From Eggerthellaceae bacterium (GTDB taxonomy: Bacteria; Actinomycetota; Coriobacteriia; Coriobacteriales; Eggerthellaceae): 5,537 nt of DNA. The stretch spans positions 1-5,537 of the forward strand of contig JAGCZM010000016.1 of NCBI GenBank assembly GCA_017960005.1, in the 5' to 3' direction. The notes under the pieces were generated by a model, which did no database searches, was not told the DNA's origin, and worked only from the letters and a program-made list of their open reading frames with translations. Positions 1 through 5,537 of this stretch are shown piece by piece (positions within the stretch are counted from its first letter, which is position 1; each line of letters starts with the position of its first letter). The position numbers and the translations under genes are program-made.

Positions 1-1802
1 CGGATTGGTCGCGTGCTTTGGCCAAAGCGCGCAAAGCAACCAAAGAAATGGCATTTGATTTGATGGACGTATATTCCAGACGCCTCAAAAGCGTCGGGTT
101 CAGGTTCGGCGAGGATACTCCCGAGCAAATCGCGATGGAGGCGGCATTTCCCTACAAAGAGACATCCGATCAGATGGCGGCCATCGAGGATGTCAAAGCC
201 GATATGCAAAGCAACAAACCCATGGATCGCCTCATCTGCGGAGATGTGGGGTTCGGTAAGACCGAAGTTGCCATGCGTGCCGCGTTTAAAGCCACGCAAA
301 ACAAAAAACAGGTCATGGTTTTATGTCCCACCACGATTTTGGCACAGCAACATTATGCGGCATTTAAAGACAGGTTCGAGCCGTTTGGGGTAACCATCGA
401 GGTGCTTTCGAGGTTCAGGACACCCGCACAGCAGAAAAGCGCTCTCGAGGGTTTCGAAAACGGAAGTGTATCGATATTGGTGGGCACTCATCGCCTTCTC
501 AGCAGAGATGTCAATCCCCGCGATTTGGGGTTGGTCATCATCGACGAGGAGCAGCGATTCGGGGTGGTACACAAAGAGCATTTCAAAAACCTCAGGGAGA
601 GCGTGGATGTGCTGACGCTTTCGGCAACGCCCATCCCGCGAACTCTTCAGATGTCTTTGTCCGGCATACGCGACATGAGTCTCATCATGACCCCTCCCCA
701 AAACAGGCGCGCCGTCGAAGTGCATGTGGGAGAGTGGGATCCCGATGTCATTTCCGATGCGATACGTCGGGAATTGGCCAGAAACGGTCAGGTTTATTAC
801 GTGAGCAACCGGGTAAACGGCATCGAGGATGCTGTGGCGCGCGTTGCCGAGGCGGCAGGCGAGGCGAGAATCGGTGTCGCTCACGGCAAAATGAGCAAGG
901 ATAAGCTCGAGGGCATCATGGAGGAGTTTTCCGCGGGAAAGCTCGATGTGCTCGTTGCCACGACCATCATCGAAAGCGGTATCGACAATCCGCATACCAA
1001 CACGCTTATCATCGAGGATTCCCAGCGTTTGGGTTTGGCTCAGATGTATCAGCTCAAAGGGCGTGTGGGTCGCTCCTCGGTGCAGGCATATGCGTACTTT
1101 TTATTCCCGGCCAACTCCGCGCTTACCGAAGAAGCCATGCTTCGCTTAAACGCTCTTGACGAAAACCGTGAACTGGGAAGCGGTCTTCGCATCGCACTGC
1201 GCGATTTGGAGATCAGGGGAGCGGGCAGTTTGTTGGGTGCCGAACAGAGCGGAAATATCACCGCGGTGGGATTTGATTTGTTCGCGCAGATGCTGGCCGA
1301 TGCCGTCAGCGCCTTGCGTGAAGGGCGTGCCACCCCAAGCGGATTGCCGGAAGCGCAAAGCGATATTGCCATCAACATCCCCGGTCCGACGTTTTTGCCG
1401 CAGGAGTATATCGAGGCCGCAGACGAGCGAATCGCTTGGTATCGAAGCATTGCCGATTGTGCCATCGAAACCGAAGTCGATGCTTTACGCGAGGACCTTT
1501 CGAAAAAACATCCCGATATGCCGGTACCCGCCAAAAACCTTCTCACGAAGGCAACCATCCGTGTGCTGGCCAATCAATACGGCATTAAATCGGTTATTTG
1601 GTCGGGCGGCAGGCTGACGATAAGCGGTATCGAGGCAGACGGGGAATCCTTAAAGCAGATGCGTATATACGCGGCACGCTACGACAAGGACGGTAAACGT
1701 TTTTCTATTCCGACGAAGTATTTCGAGCGGATGGGCGAAGATATCGATTTGTTTGACGAAATCCTGAAACTGCTGCGCTTTATGCTTGGGGTTCGGGATT
1801 GA
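1..1802 (+). CDS. mfd: Transcription-repair coupling factor Mfd, C-terminal half (5' end outside window)
   Basis: Mfd is an ATP-driven DNA translocase that pushes or removes stalled RNA polymerase and recruits UvrA for nucleotide excision repair. The reading frame is open from base 3 to the TGA at 1800-1802, giving 599 codons. Full Mfd is usually about 1,100-1,200 residues, so the UvrB-like region and the RNA polymerase-interacting domain lie upstream. Numbering from the codon at base 3, the two RecA-like translocase lobes are clear: Walker [10 protein letters not shown] at 80-88, Walker B box DEEQ at 181-184, SATPIPRTL at 207-215 and the arginine-finger motif GRVGRS at 353-358. The Mfd/RecG-type motif [13 protein letters not shown] follows at about 405-417. 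The autoinhibitory C-terminal domain (D7) runs from about 455 to the end. A TTG at base 18 could be read as a start, but the codons before it continue the conserved WSRALAKA helix, so it is internal. The helicase motifs separate Mfd from RecG by their context and by the D7 tail. The identification is very secure. Confidence 0.97.
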   Translation, partial: DWSRALAKARKATKEMAFDLMDVYSRRLKSVGFRFGEDTPEQIAMEAAFPYKETSDQMAAIEDVKADMQSNKPMDRLICGDVGFGKTEVAMRAAFKATQNKKQVMVLCPTTILAQQHYAAFKDRFEPFGVTIEVLSRFRTPAQQKSALEGFENGSVSILVGTHRLLSRDVNPRDLGLVIIDEEQRFGVVHKEHFKNLRESVDVLTLSATPIPRTLQMSLSGIRDMSLIMTPPQNRRAVEVHVGEWDPDVISDAIRRELARNGQVYYVSNRVNGIEDAVARVAEAAGEARIGVAHGKMSKDKLEGIMEEFSAGKLDVLVATTIIESGIDNPHTNTLIIEDSQRLGLAQMYQLKGRVGRSSVQAYAYFLFPANSALTEEAMLRLNALDENRELGSGLRIALRDLEIRGAGSLLGAEQSGNITAVGFDLFAQMLADAVSALREGRATPSGLPEAQSDIAINIPGPTFLPQEYIEAADERIAWYRSIADCAIETEVDALREDLSKKHPDMPVPAKNLLTKATIRVLANQYGIKSVIWSGGRLTISGIEADGESLKQMRIYAARYDKDGKRFSIPTKYFERMGEDIDLFDEILKLLRFMLGVRD

Positions 1803-2880
1803 TTTCTTCCGGCGACTCGGAGATCAAGCCGGCATATTCGTCGAGATTGAAAGCATCTGCCTTCAGCGATTCAAGCGTGACGATTTCTTGGGGGCAGGCG
1901 TTGACGCACAAACCGCAGCCGATGCAATATAGCCTGTCATAGTCAAGCTGTCCGGTGTCGGCATCGATTCTGCGTGCGGCGGTGGGGCAGTTTTTGCAAC
2001 ATTTCCCGCAATCTATGCATTCCATCATGTTCGTCGCAGAAACTACCACGAGTACGCGCGGAGCGATTTTCGGATCATTGTTTATGGCGTCGATGAGCAT
2101 CTCGCGCTTGGGAACGATGATGCGCGTGCGCATCGCTTCGTTTGCCGCGAGGGATGCCTGTATGGTTTCGTCAACGCTCAATCTGGCTCGTGCGCGCGCG
2201 GTCTCGCGGGCATTGCGAATCTGCTCTATGGCGTTTGAATTGCGTTTGCGACGGCGCCCTGTTGCCGCATCGACGATGTTGACCGCCAATCCCGAAATCG
2301 CCGATCTTCTGTTGATACCCGTATCGTCGCTCAATACACGGCGAAGAGTGGGTTTTTCCGGGATGATGTCGACAAAGCGAATTTCGGAGGCAGCCCAGCG
2401 CTGGGCTTGCTCGATGGCATAGGTGTATAAAGGCATGCCCATGCTGCCGCCGCGTTTGCAGTCGGTGCAGTAGTTCATGTCGATGGCAACACGCACCGTG
2501 ATCTTCTCCGACAAAATCAGCGTCCAAAGTTCGGGGGAGATGGAAGCGATGCAGGGCATGACGATGACGTTTTTGGCCAGATCGAGGTCGGGAAACACGT
2601 TTTCTTTGCAGGTGAACACGACTACGTTGCCGTTTTGGGCGATGGATCTGACGCGCTCGTGCAAATCGAGCATGGTCACCCTCGTCGAGGAAAGCGCATC
2701 GCATACGCCGCAGCAGATGGCGCATTGCGTGCAGGCATCGGCATCGACGACGATCTTGGTATCGTCGTCTTTATCCGTCGAAAGCGCTTGTGCGGGGCAT
2801 GCGGCGATACAACGGGTGCAGGTGCTCCCGAACGTTCTGGTGCAGTACTCCTTGAGAAAGATGACTTTGGGCTCGGACAT
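1780..2880 (-). CDS. Ferredoxin-like iron-sulfur protein with two dicluster regions
   Basis: This is a 366-residue protein, probably a cytoplasmic electron carrier or the subunit of a redox complex. No signal peptide or membrane segment is visible. The N-terminal region has Cys13, then C21-x2-C24-x3-C28-P, and a second set C50-x2-C53-x2-C56-x3-C60. The C-terminal region has two textbook [4Fe-4S] motifs: C288-x2-C291-x2-C294-x3-C298-P and C319-x2-C322-x2-C325-x3-C329-P. Between them lies a domain with Cys91, a PC at 109-110 and C138-x2-C141. This pattern recalls central domains of some anaerobe 4Fe-4S proteins (C...PCLG...CxxC). A very basic, helix-prone linker spans about 208-260. The ATG at 2878-2880 is preceded by AAAGGA at 10 nt, 14 nt after gltX, so it is the last gene of the minus-strand operon. 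Its last 23 bp overlap the end of mfd. The number of clusters and the redox partner are inferred or unknown, and I do not recognise a named gene. Confidence 0.9.
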   Translation of the reverse strand: MSEPKVIFLKEYCTRTFGSTCTRCIAACPAQALSTDKDDDTKIVVDADACTQCAICCGVCDALSSTRVTMLDLHERVRSIAQNGNVVVFTCKENVFPDLDLAKNVIVMPCIASISPELWTLILSEKITVRVAIDMNYCTDCKRGGSMGMPLYTYAIEQAQRWAASEIRFVDIIPEKPTLRRVLSDDTGINRRSAISGLAVNIVDAATGRRRKRNSNAIEQIRNARETARARARLSVDETIQASLAANEAMRTRIIVPKREMLIDAINNDPKIAPRVLVVVSATNMMECIDCGKCCKNCPTAARRIDADTGQLDYDRLYCIGCGLCVNACPQEIVTLESLKADAFNLDEYAGLISESPEEINPEPQA

Positions 2881-2890
2881 TTGCTTTTTA

Positions 2891-2896
2891 TCCTTT
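2891..2896 (-). promoter_or_regulatory. Ribosome binding site of the iron-sulfur protein gene, overlapping the gltX stop
   Basis: On the minus strand AAAGGA lies 10 nt before the ATG at 2880. Its first bases are shared with the gltX TAA stop (2895-2897). Ribosomes finishing gltX would therefore release on the Shine-Dalgarno sequence of the next gene, which favours translational coupling. Confidence 0.65.
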
Positions 2897-4403
2897 ATTG
2901 CTCAAACACGTGATCTATCGTGTAATCGATGCGTGCAAGGACATTTTCCCGGCTCATCAGTTCGATGCTTTCGAACAACGGTATCGAGACCATATTGCCG
3001 GTGATTGCGACACGCAAAGGCTGGAACAGCAACTTGGGTTTGAGTTCCATGGGCTCGCACAATGCCTTGCAGGCATCCTGCAGCGCCTCGAAGTTCCAGG
3101 AAATGCTTGTGTCCGCCAACACGTCTCTGCAGGCAAGCAGAGCCTCTTTTGCCCTGCATCCTTCTTTTTTGAGGGTTTTGTCTACACTGTCGGCATCGAG
3201 AATGATGTTGTTTCCCCAGAACAGAAACGCAATCTTGTCCGGAATCTCGTCGAGACGAACCAAGCGCTCCGCCAAAAGGGGATAGAGTTTTTCGAACCAA
3301 ACGCGATGGCCTTCGAAGAATCCGTCATCGTCGCATCCCGCGGCTTTGCACAGCCAGGGACGTGCCGCCTCGACAAAGGCAGCCGGGGTCATCTCTCTGA
3401 TGTAGACGCCGTTCATCCAGGTCAGCTTCGTTTCGTCGAAAATCGCATCTTTTTTGGTGATGCGATTGAGACCGAACTTTTCACACAAAACATCGCGGGG
3501 GATGATGGTGGTTTCTCCGTCCAAACTCCAGCCCAAAAGCGCGAGGAAATTGACCATCGTATCGCTTAGGTAACCTTCGTCGCGGTATTCCTCGACCGAG
3601 GTTGCGCCATGGCGTTTCGAGAGTTTTTTGCCGTCCGGTCCCAAGATCATGGACAGGTGGGCAAAGGTGGGGATGGGATAACCTAGCGCCTCGTAGATGA
3701 GTATCTGACGGGGGGTGTTGGAGAGGTGGTCGTCACCGCGAATGACATGGGTGATGCGCATATCGGTGTCATCGCATACCACCGCGAAATTGTAAGTGGG
3801 ACTGCCGTCGCTTCTGACCAAAATCATGTCATCCATGACATCTGCCGGAAAGCTCATATGACCGTATACCGCATCGTCAAACTCGATGGGCTCATGCCCT
3901 TCGGGAACTCTCAGGCGCCATACATGGGGCTCTCCGGCATCGATTCGTGTTTGCGCGACTGCCGGATCGAGATCGCGGCATGTTTTGTCGTATCCGATAT
4001 AGGCTTTGCCGGCCTCTTCTGCCGCAGCACGTTTTTGCTCGAGTTCTTCTTTGGAGCAAAAGCACGGATAGACGGCATTTTTTGCCTTGAGTTTTTCCAG
4101 CGCTTCGGCATAGATATGCGTGCGCTTTGTTTGGATATAGGGACCGAAAGGACCGCCGACTTCGGGACCTTCATCCCAATCGAGGCCCATCCAGCGCAAA
4201 GCACGCAGGATGATTTGGGTGTTTTCTTCGGTGGAGCGATCGGGATCGGTATCCTCGATTCTCAACACGAATACGCCGCCGGTTGCACGCGCGAAAGCCC
4301 AGTTGTAAATGGCGGTACGTGCGCCGCCGATGTGAAGGCGACCGGTTGGGCTGGGTGCAAAGCGAACGCGTACTTGTTCGCCTGCGCTTTTATTTGAAAC
4401 CAT
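2895..4403 (-). CDS. gltX: Glutamyl-tRNA synthetase (GluRS)
   Basis: This class I aminoacyl-tRNA synthetase joins glutamate to tRNA-Glu using ATP in the cytoplasm. In bacteria that lack GlnRS it also charges tRNA-Gln for amidation by GatCAB. The protein is 502 residues from the chosen ATG, a normal GluRS length. The N-terminal Rossmann domain opens with RFAPSPTGRLHIGG, with the HIGH-type motif at 24-27. Also visible are RIEDTD at 48-53, GDDHLSNTPRQ at 223-233 and the KMSKS-type loop KLSKRHG at 260-266. C114-x-C116 and Y138-x3-C142 match the zinc-site pattern of zinc-binding GluRS. The rest is the helical anticodon-binding region. Glutamyl-Q-tRNA synthetase (GluQ) is excluded by the full-length C-terminal half. 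A TTG six bases upstream (4409) would overlap the preceding stop, but AAAGGAAG sits only 2 nt from it and 8 nt from the ATG at 4403, so the ATG is preferred. It is the middle gene of the operon. Whether the enzyme discriminates tRNA-Glu from tRNA-Gln cannot be read by eye. Confidence 0.97.
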   Translation of the reverse strand: MVSNKSAGEQVRVRFAPSPTGRLHIGGARTAIYNWAFARATGGVFVLRIEDTDPDRSTEENTQIILRALRWMGLDWDEGPEVGGPFGPYIQTKRTHIYAEALEKLKAKNAVYPCFCSKEELEQKRAAAEEAGKAYIGYDKTCRDLDPAVAQTRIDAGEPHVWRLRVPEGHEPIEFDDAVYGHMSFPADVMDDMILVRSDGSPTYNFAVVCDDTDMRITHVIRGDDHLSNTPRQILIYEALGYPIPTFAHLSMILGPDGKKLSKRHGATSVEEYRDEGYLSDTMVNFLALLGWSLDGETTIIPRDVLCEKFGLNRITKKDAIFDETKLTWMNGVYIREMTPAAFVEAARPWLCKAAGCDDDGFFEGHRVWFEKLYPLLAERLVRLDEIPDKIAFLFWGNNIILDADSVDKTLKKEGCRAKEALLACRDVLADTSISWNFEALQDACKALCEPMELKPKLLFQPLRVAITGNMVSIPLFESIELMSRENVLARIDYTIDHVFEQ

Positions 4404-4405
4404 AT

Positions 4406-5227
4406 TCAACGCTTCCTTTGTCGTGATGCGGTTTTTGATGAGCTAGACGAGCGTTTCTTGGGCTCGTCGTCTCGGTAATCATGGCGTACCCAAACGATTT
4501 TTCTGTTGGAACGCATCCATACAAAACCCCAGATGAGGGCCGCTATGCACAAGAGGGACGTGGTGCAAATCCAGATGACGCCCATGCCCATCCAGAAGTT
4601 TAGGGGCAACATACAGATGAGAAGGCTGTCTTTCGGAAACCGCCAAGACCCTTCTTCGAAGAACAGGCTGTGGAATACATCGAAGAATCCGTCGAAGTTG
4701 AAGAGTGCAAAGATGCCCAGGCAGGCAAAAATACCGAGTGTGATGCATCCGGCAAACGCCAAAACTTTCCCAAAGCCGTGTCTTCCTCCGAAGATCCTCG
4801 AGCCGATCAAACCGAGCAGCACCAAGGCAAGCGCGACAATGACCGCAATCCTTACGCCTTTGACGACATCAAAGCAATCATCGAGATGAGAGATGCTGTT
4901 CTCGTCCAGCGCGTAACTGTTCGGGGCACCGAGGAATTCTTCATCGGTATAAAAGGCATAGGGGCTGTCGATCGCCTTGTTCATGGCACGAATCGTGCTC
5001 ATCAAAGATTCCAAATCGTGGGAAAGCATCGTGTAGTCGGCGCATGCGACGGCGCCTTTGACCAGCTGAGCCCTGTTGAAGGGTGAGTTTGCTTCGTCGG
5101 CGTATTCGTTTGAAAGTGCTTCAGTAACCGAAGGGATGCAGCACATTCCCAAACCGGCGGCAACAAAGCACAAAATCAAGCCGACGGTACCCATCACGTA
5201 CGAAATCTTTTGAAGGACTCTTTGCAT
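4406..5227 (-). CDS. DUF1461/TIGR01906-like integral membrane protein
   Basis: This is a 273-residue membrane protein of unknown function. Four hydrophobic segments are visible at about 10-31, 125-146, 154-176 and 212-238. A polar extracytoplasmic region of roughly 90 residues (32-124) separates the first two, and a short loop (177-211) separates the last two. The segment YTDEEFLG at 93-100, the later HLDDCFDV at 114-121, and the loop NFDGFFDVFHSLFF (177-190) followed by GSW and a P-x-x-FW turn match my memory of the DUF1461 pattern (aromatic FH..FF, W, then LP..F). The cytoplasmic tail after 239 is strongly basic and contains five consecutive serines (260-264). The ATG at 5227 is chosen over an in-frame TTG at 5233 because the weak AAGAG site is 9 nt from the ATG and 3 nt from the TTG. 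The stop codon TGA is 2 nt before gltX, so it is probably the first gene of the operon. The family assignment is from recalled motif shape, not a search. Confidence 0.85.
   Translation of the reverse strand: MQRVLQKISYVMGTVGLILCFVAAGLGMCCIPSVTEALSNEYADEANSPFNRAQLVKGAVACADYTMLSHDLESLMSTIRAMNKAIDSPYAFYTDEEFLGAPNSYALDENSISHLDDCFDVVKGVRIAVIVALALVLLGLIGSRIFGGRHGFGKVLAFAGCITLGIFACLGIFALFNFDGFFDVFHSLFFEEGSWRFPKDSLLICMLPLNFWMGMGVIWICTTSLLCIAALIWGFVWMRSNRKIVWVRHDYRDDEPKKRSSSSSKTASRQRKR
4412..4419 (-). promoter_or_regulatory. Ribosome binding site of gltX, decides the ATG start
   Basis: AAAGGAAG on the minus strand lies inside the last codons of the upstream membrane protein gene. It is 8 nt from the ATG at 4403 and only 2 nt from the alternative TTG at 4409. 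The spacing supports ATG and suggests that gltX translation is coupled to the preceding gene. Confidence 0.65.
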
Positions 5228-5236
5228 AATCAACTG

Positions 5237-5241
5237 CTCTT
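5237..5241 (-). promoter_or_regulatory. Weak ribosome binding site of the membrane protein gene
   Basis: AAGAG on the minus strand is 9 nt before the ATG at 5227 and only 3 nt before the in-frame TTG at 5233. It is the best purine-rich stretch before this gene and it favours the ATG. It matches the consensus less well than the sites of the next two genes. Confidence 0.4.
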
Positions 5242-5259
5242 ACGAACGATTTTTTCGTC

Positions 5260-5285
5260 AAAATCCCCGTAAAATCGGGGGTTTT
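5260..5285. terminator. Symmetric GC-rich hairpin between divergent genes (terminator- or attenuator-like)
   Basis: AAAATCCCCG at 5260-5269 pairs with CGGGGGTTTT at 5276-5285 around the 6-nt loop TAAAAT. This gives ten pairs, of which one is T.G (G.U in RNA). Read on either strand, the G+C core is followed by four T residues, so it resembles a short bidirectional intrinsic terminator. Its location is odd, because it lies before the starts of both flanking genes and not after a gene end. It could stop leader transcripts, act as an attenuator for the minus-strand operon, or be a protein-binding palindrome. The structure is directly visible; its role is inferred. Confidence 0.5.
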
Positions 5286-5286
5286 A

Positions 5287-5292
5287 AGTATA
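5287..5292 (-). promoter_or_regulatory. Candidate -10 box for the membrane protein-gltX-ferredoxin operon
   Basis: TATACT on the minus strand matches five of six bases of the TATAAT consensus. No good TTGACA-like box is present 16-18 nt upstream (the region reads CGATGA or GATGAA). Transcription would start near 5280, inside the hairpin at 5260-5285, leaving a leader of about 50 nt. This is a weak call based on one hexamer. Confidence 0.3.
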
Positions 5293-5357
5293 CCCCGTTT
5301 ACGGATGTTTCATCGGTAGAGAACTCGTGGATGCCGCTAAAAGTCATGCCCACGTAG

Positions 5358-5363
5358 TACAAT
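5358..5363 (+). promoter_or_regulatory. Candidate -10 box for apt
   Basis: TACAAT on the plus strand matches five of six bases of TATAAT and lies 43 nt before the apt ATG. Transcription would start near 5370 and give a leader of about 37 nt. The expected -35 position around 5334-5341 (CCGCTAAA) does not resemble TTGACA, so this is tentative. Confidence 0.3.
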
Positions 5364-5394
5364 AAAAAAAGAAACGATATGGTTTTTGAGTACC

Positions 5395-5400
5395 GAAGGA
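5395..5400 (+). promoter_or_regulatory. Ribosome binding site of apt
   Basis: GAAGGA ends 6 nt before the ATG at 5407. This is a good Shine-Dalgarno match at ideal spacing, and it fixes the start of the truncated apt gene. Confidence 0.7.
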
Positions 5401-5406
5401 AAAACG

Positions 5407-5537
5407 ATGGTTGATTTTGATTACGAAAGCCTGATTTACGACTTGCCCGATTATCCCGAGCCCGGTGTTGTGTTCAAAGACATCACGCCGCTTTTGTCCG
5501 ACGAGAACGGCTTTAAAGCGGTAATCGAGGGCATCGC
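5407..5537 (+). CDS. apt: Adenine phosphoribosyltransferase, N-terminal fragment (3' end outside window)
   Basis: Apt converts adenine and PRPP into AMP and pyrophosphate in cytoplasmic purine salvage. Only 43 complete codons are inside the window, against about 170-180 residues for the whole enzyme. They contain the characteristic N-terminal signature: an I-x-x-LPDYPEPGVVFKDITPLL segment (residues 10-30, with PEPG at 17-20 and FKDITPLL at 23-30), followed by a helix with GF at 35-36. This matches the hood region that precedes the phosphoribosyltransferase core. The catalytic PRPP loop lies beyond the window, so the integrity of the gene cannot be judged. The ATG has a good Shine-Dalgarno site 6 nt away. 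The gene is divergent from the gltX operon across 179 nt. The identification rests on a short but very distinctive motif. Confidence 0.9.
   Translation, partial: MVDFDYESLIYDLPDYPEPGVVFKDITPLLSDENGFKAVIEGI

Noticed and set aside
18..20. TTG as a possible start of a short Mfd-like protein
   Set aside because: The frame is open upstream to the window edge and those codons continue conserved Mfd sequence, so the gene is simply cut by the window.
321..995. Minus-strand open frame of 224 codons inside mfd
   Set aside because: It is antisense to the conserved translocase lobes of Mfd and its translation has no domain-like pattern.
1809..1832. CCGGC/GCCGG repeat as the mfd terminator
   Set aside because: The stem is five pairs with a 14-nt loop and no T tract, and it falls inside the coding region of the convergent gene.
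2898..3569. Second long plus-strand open frame opposite the 3' half of gltX
   Set aside because: It is also fully antisense to gltX, with no family motif, so I treat it as a shadow frame.
3726..4397. Long open frame on the plus strand opposite gltX
   Set aside because: It lies wholly antisense to a strongly conserved gltX, and its translation shows no recognisable motif. It is a by-product of codon use in gltX.
5246..5258. ACGA/TCGT stem around a T loop in the operon leader
   Set aside because: The four-pair stem is too weak to be meaningful and could easily arise by chance.
5295..5304. Small inverted repeat CCGTTTACGG as an operator
   Set aside because: Only four pairs flank a two-base centre. 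It is too short to support a regulator site, and I could not find a second copy in the intergenic region.
5331..5357. Eight-codon ORF (MPLKVMPT) in the apt leader, possible leader peptide
   Set aside because: It has no convincing ribosome binding site, no codon-run signature, and it would lie upstream of the likely apt transcription start.

Overview
The window looks like an ordinary chromosomal housekeeping segment from an anaerobic Gram-positive-type bacterium. It carries five protein genes, two of them cut by the window edges. I see no RNA genes, mobile elements, CRISPR arrays or sizeable repeats. Base composition is about half G+C by eye and coding density is very high. Lineage is inferred only from overall protein character: a ferredoxin-like protein with many cysteines suggests anaerobiosis, and the Mfd motif variants together with a DUF1461-type membrane protein remind me of Coriobacteriia (Actinomycetota). 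Treat that placement as tentative.

Layout, left to right. Bases 1-1802 (+) are the C-terminal half of mfd, the transcription-repair coupling factor. Its 3' end overlaps by 23 bp the 3' end of a convergent gene at 1780-2880 (-), which encodes a 366-residue iron-sulfur protein with two ferredoxin-like dicluster regions. Upstream of that on the minus strand are gltX (glutamyl-tRNA synthetase, 2895-4403) and a DUF1461/TIGR01906-like membrane protein (4406-5227). The three minus-strand genes are separated by only 14 and 2 nt and almost certainly form one operon in the order membrane protein, gltX, ferredoxin-like protein. A 179-nt divergent intergenic region (5228-5406) follows. It holds a symmetric GC-rich hairpin and weak promoter candidates in both directions. 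The window ends in the first 43 codons of apt (adenine phosphoribosyltransferase, +).

The genes serve different basic processes: DNA repair at stalled RNA polymerase, tRNA charging, purine salvage and probably electron transfer. Nothing in the sequence shows that they act in a single pathway. The parts most worth a second look are the iron-sulfur protein, with its unusual domain plan and co-transcription with gltX, and the hairpin between the divergent operons. I found no convincing new multi-gene system here.
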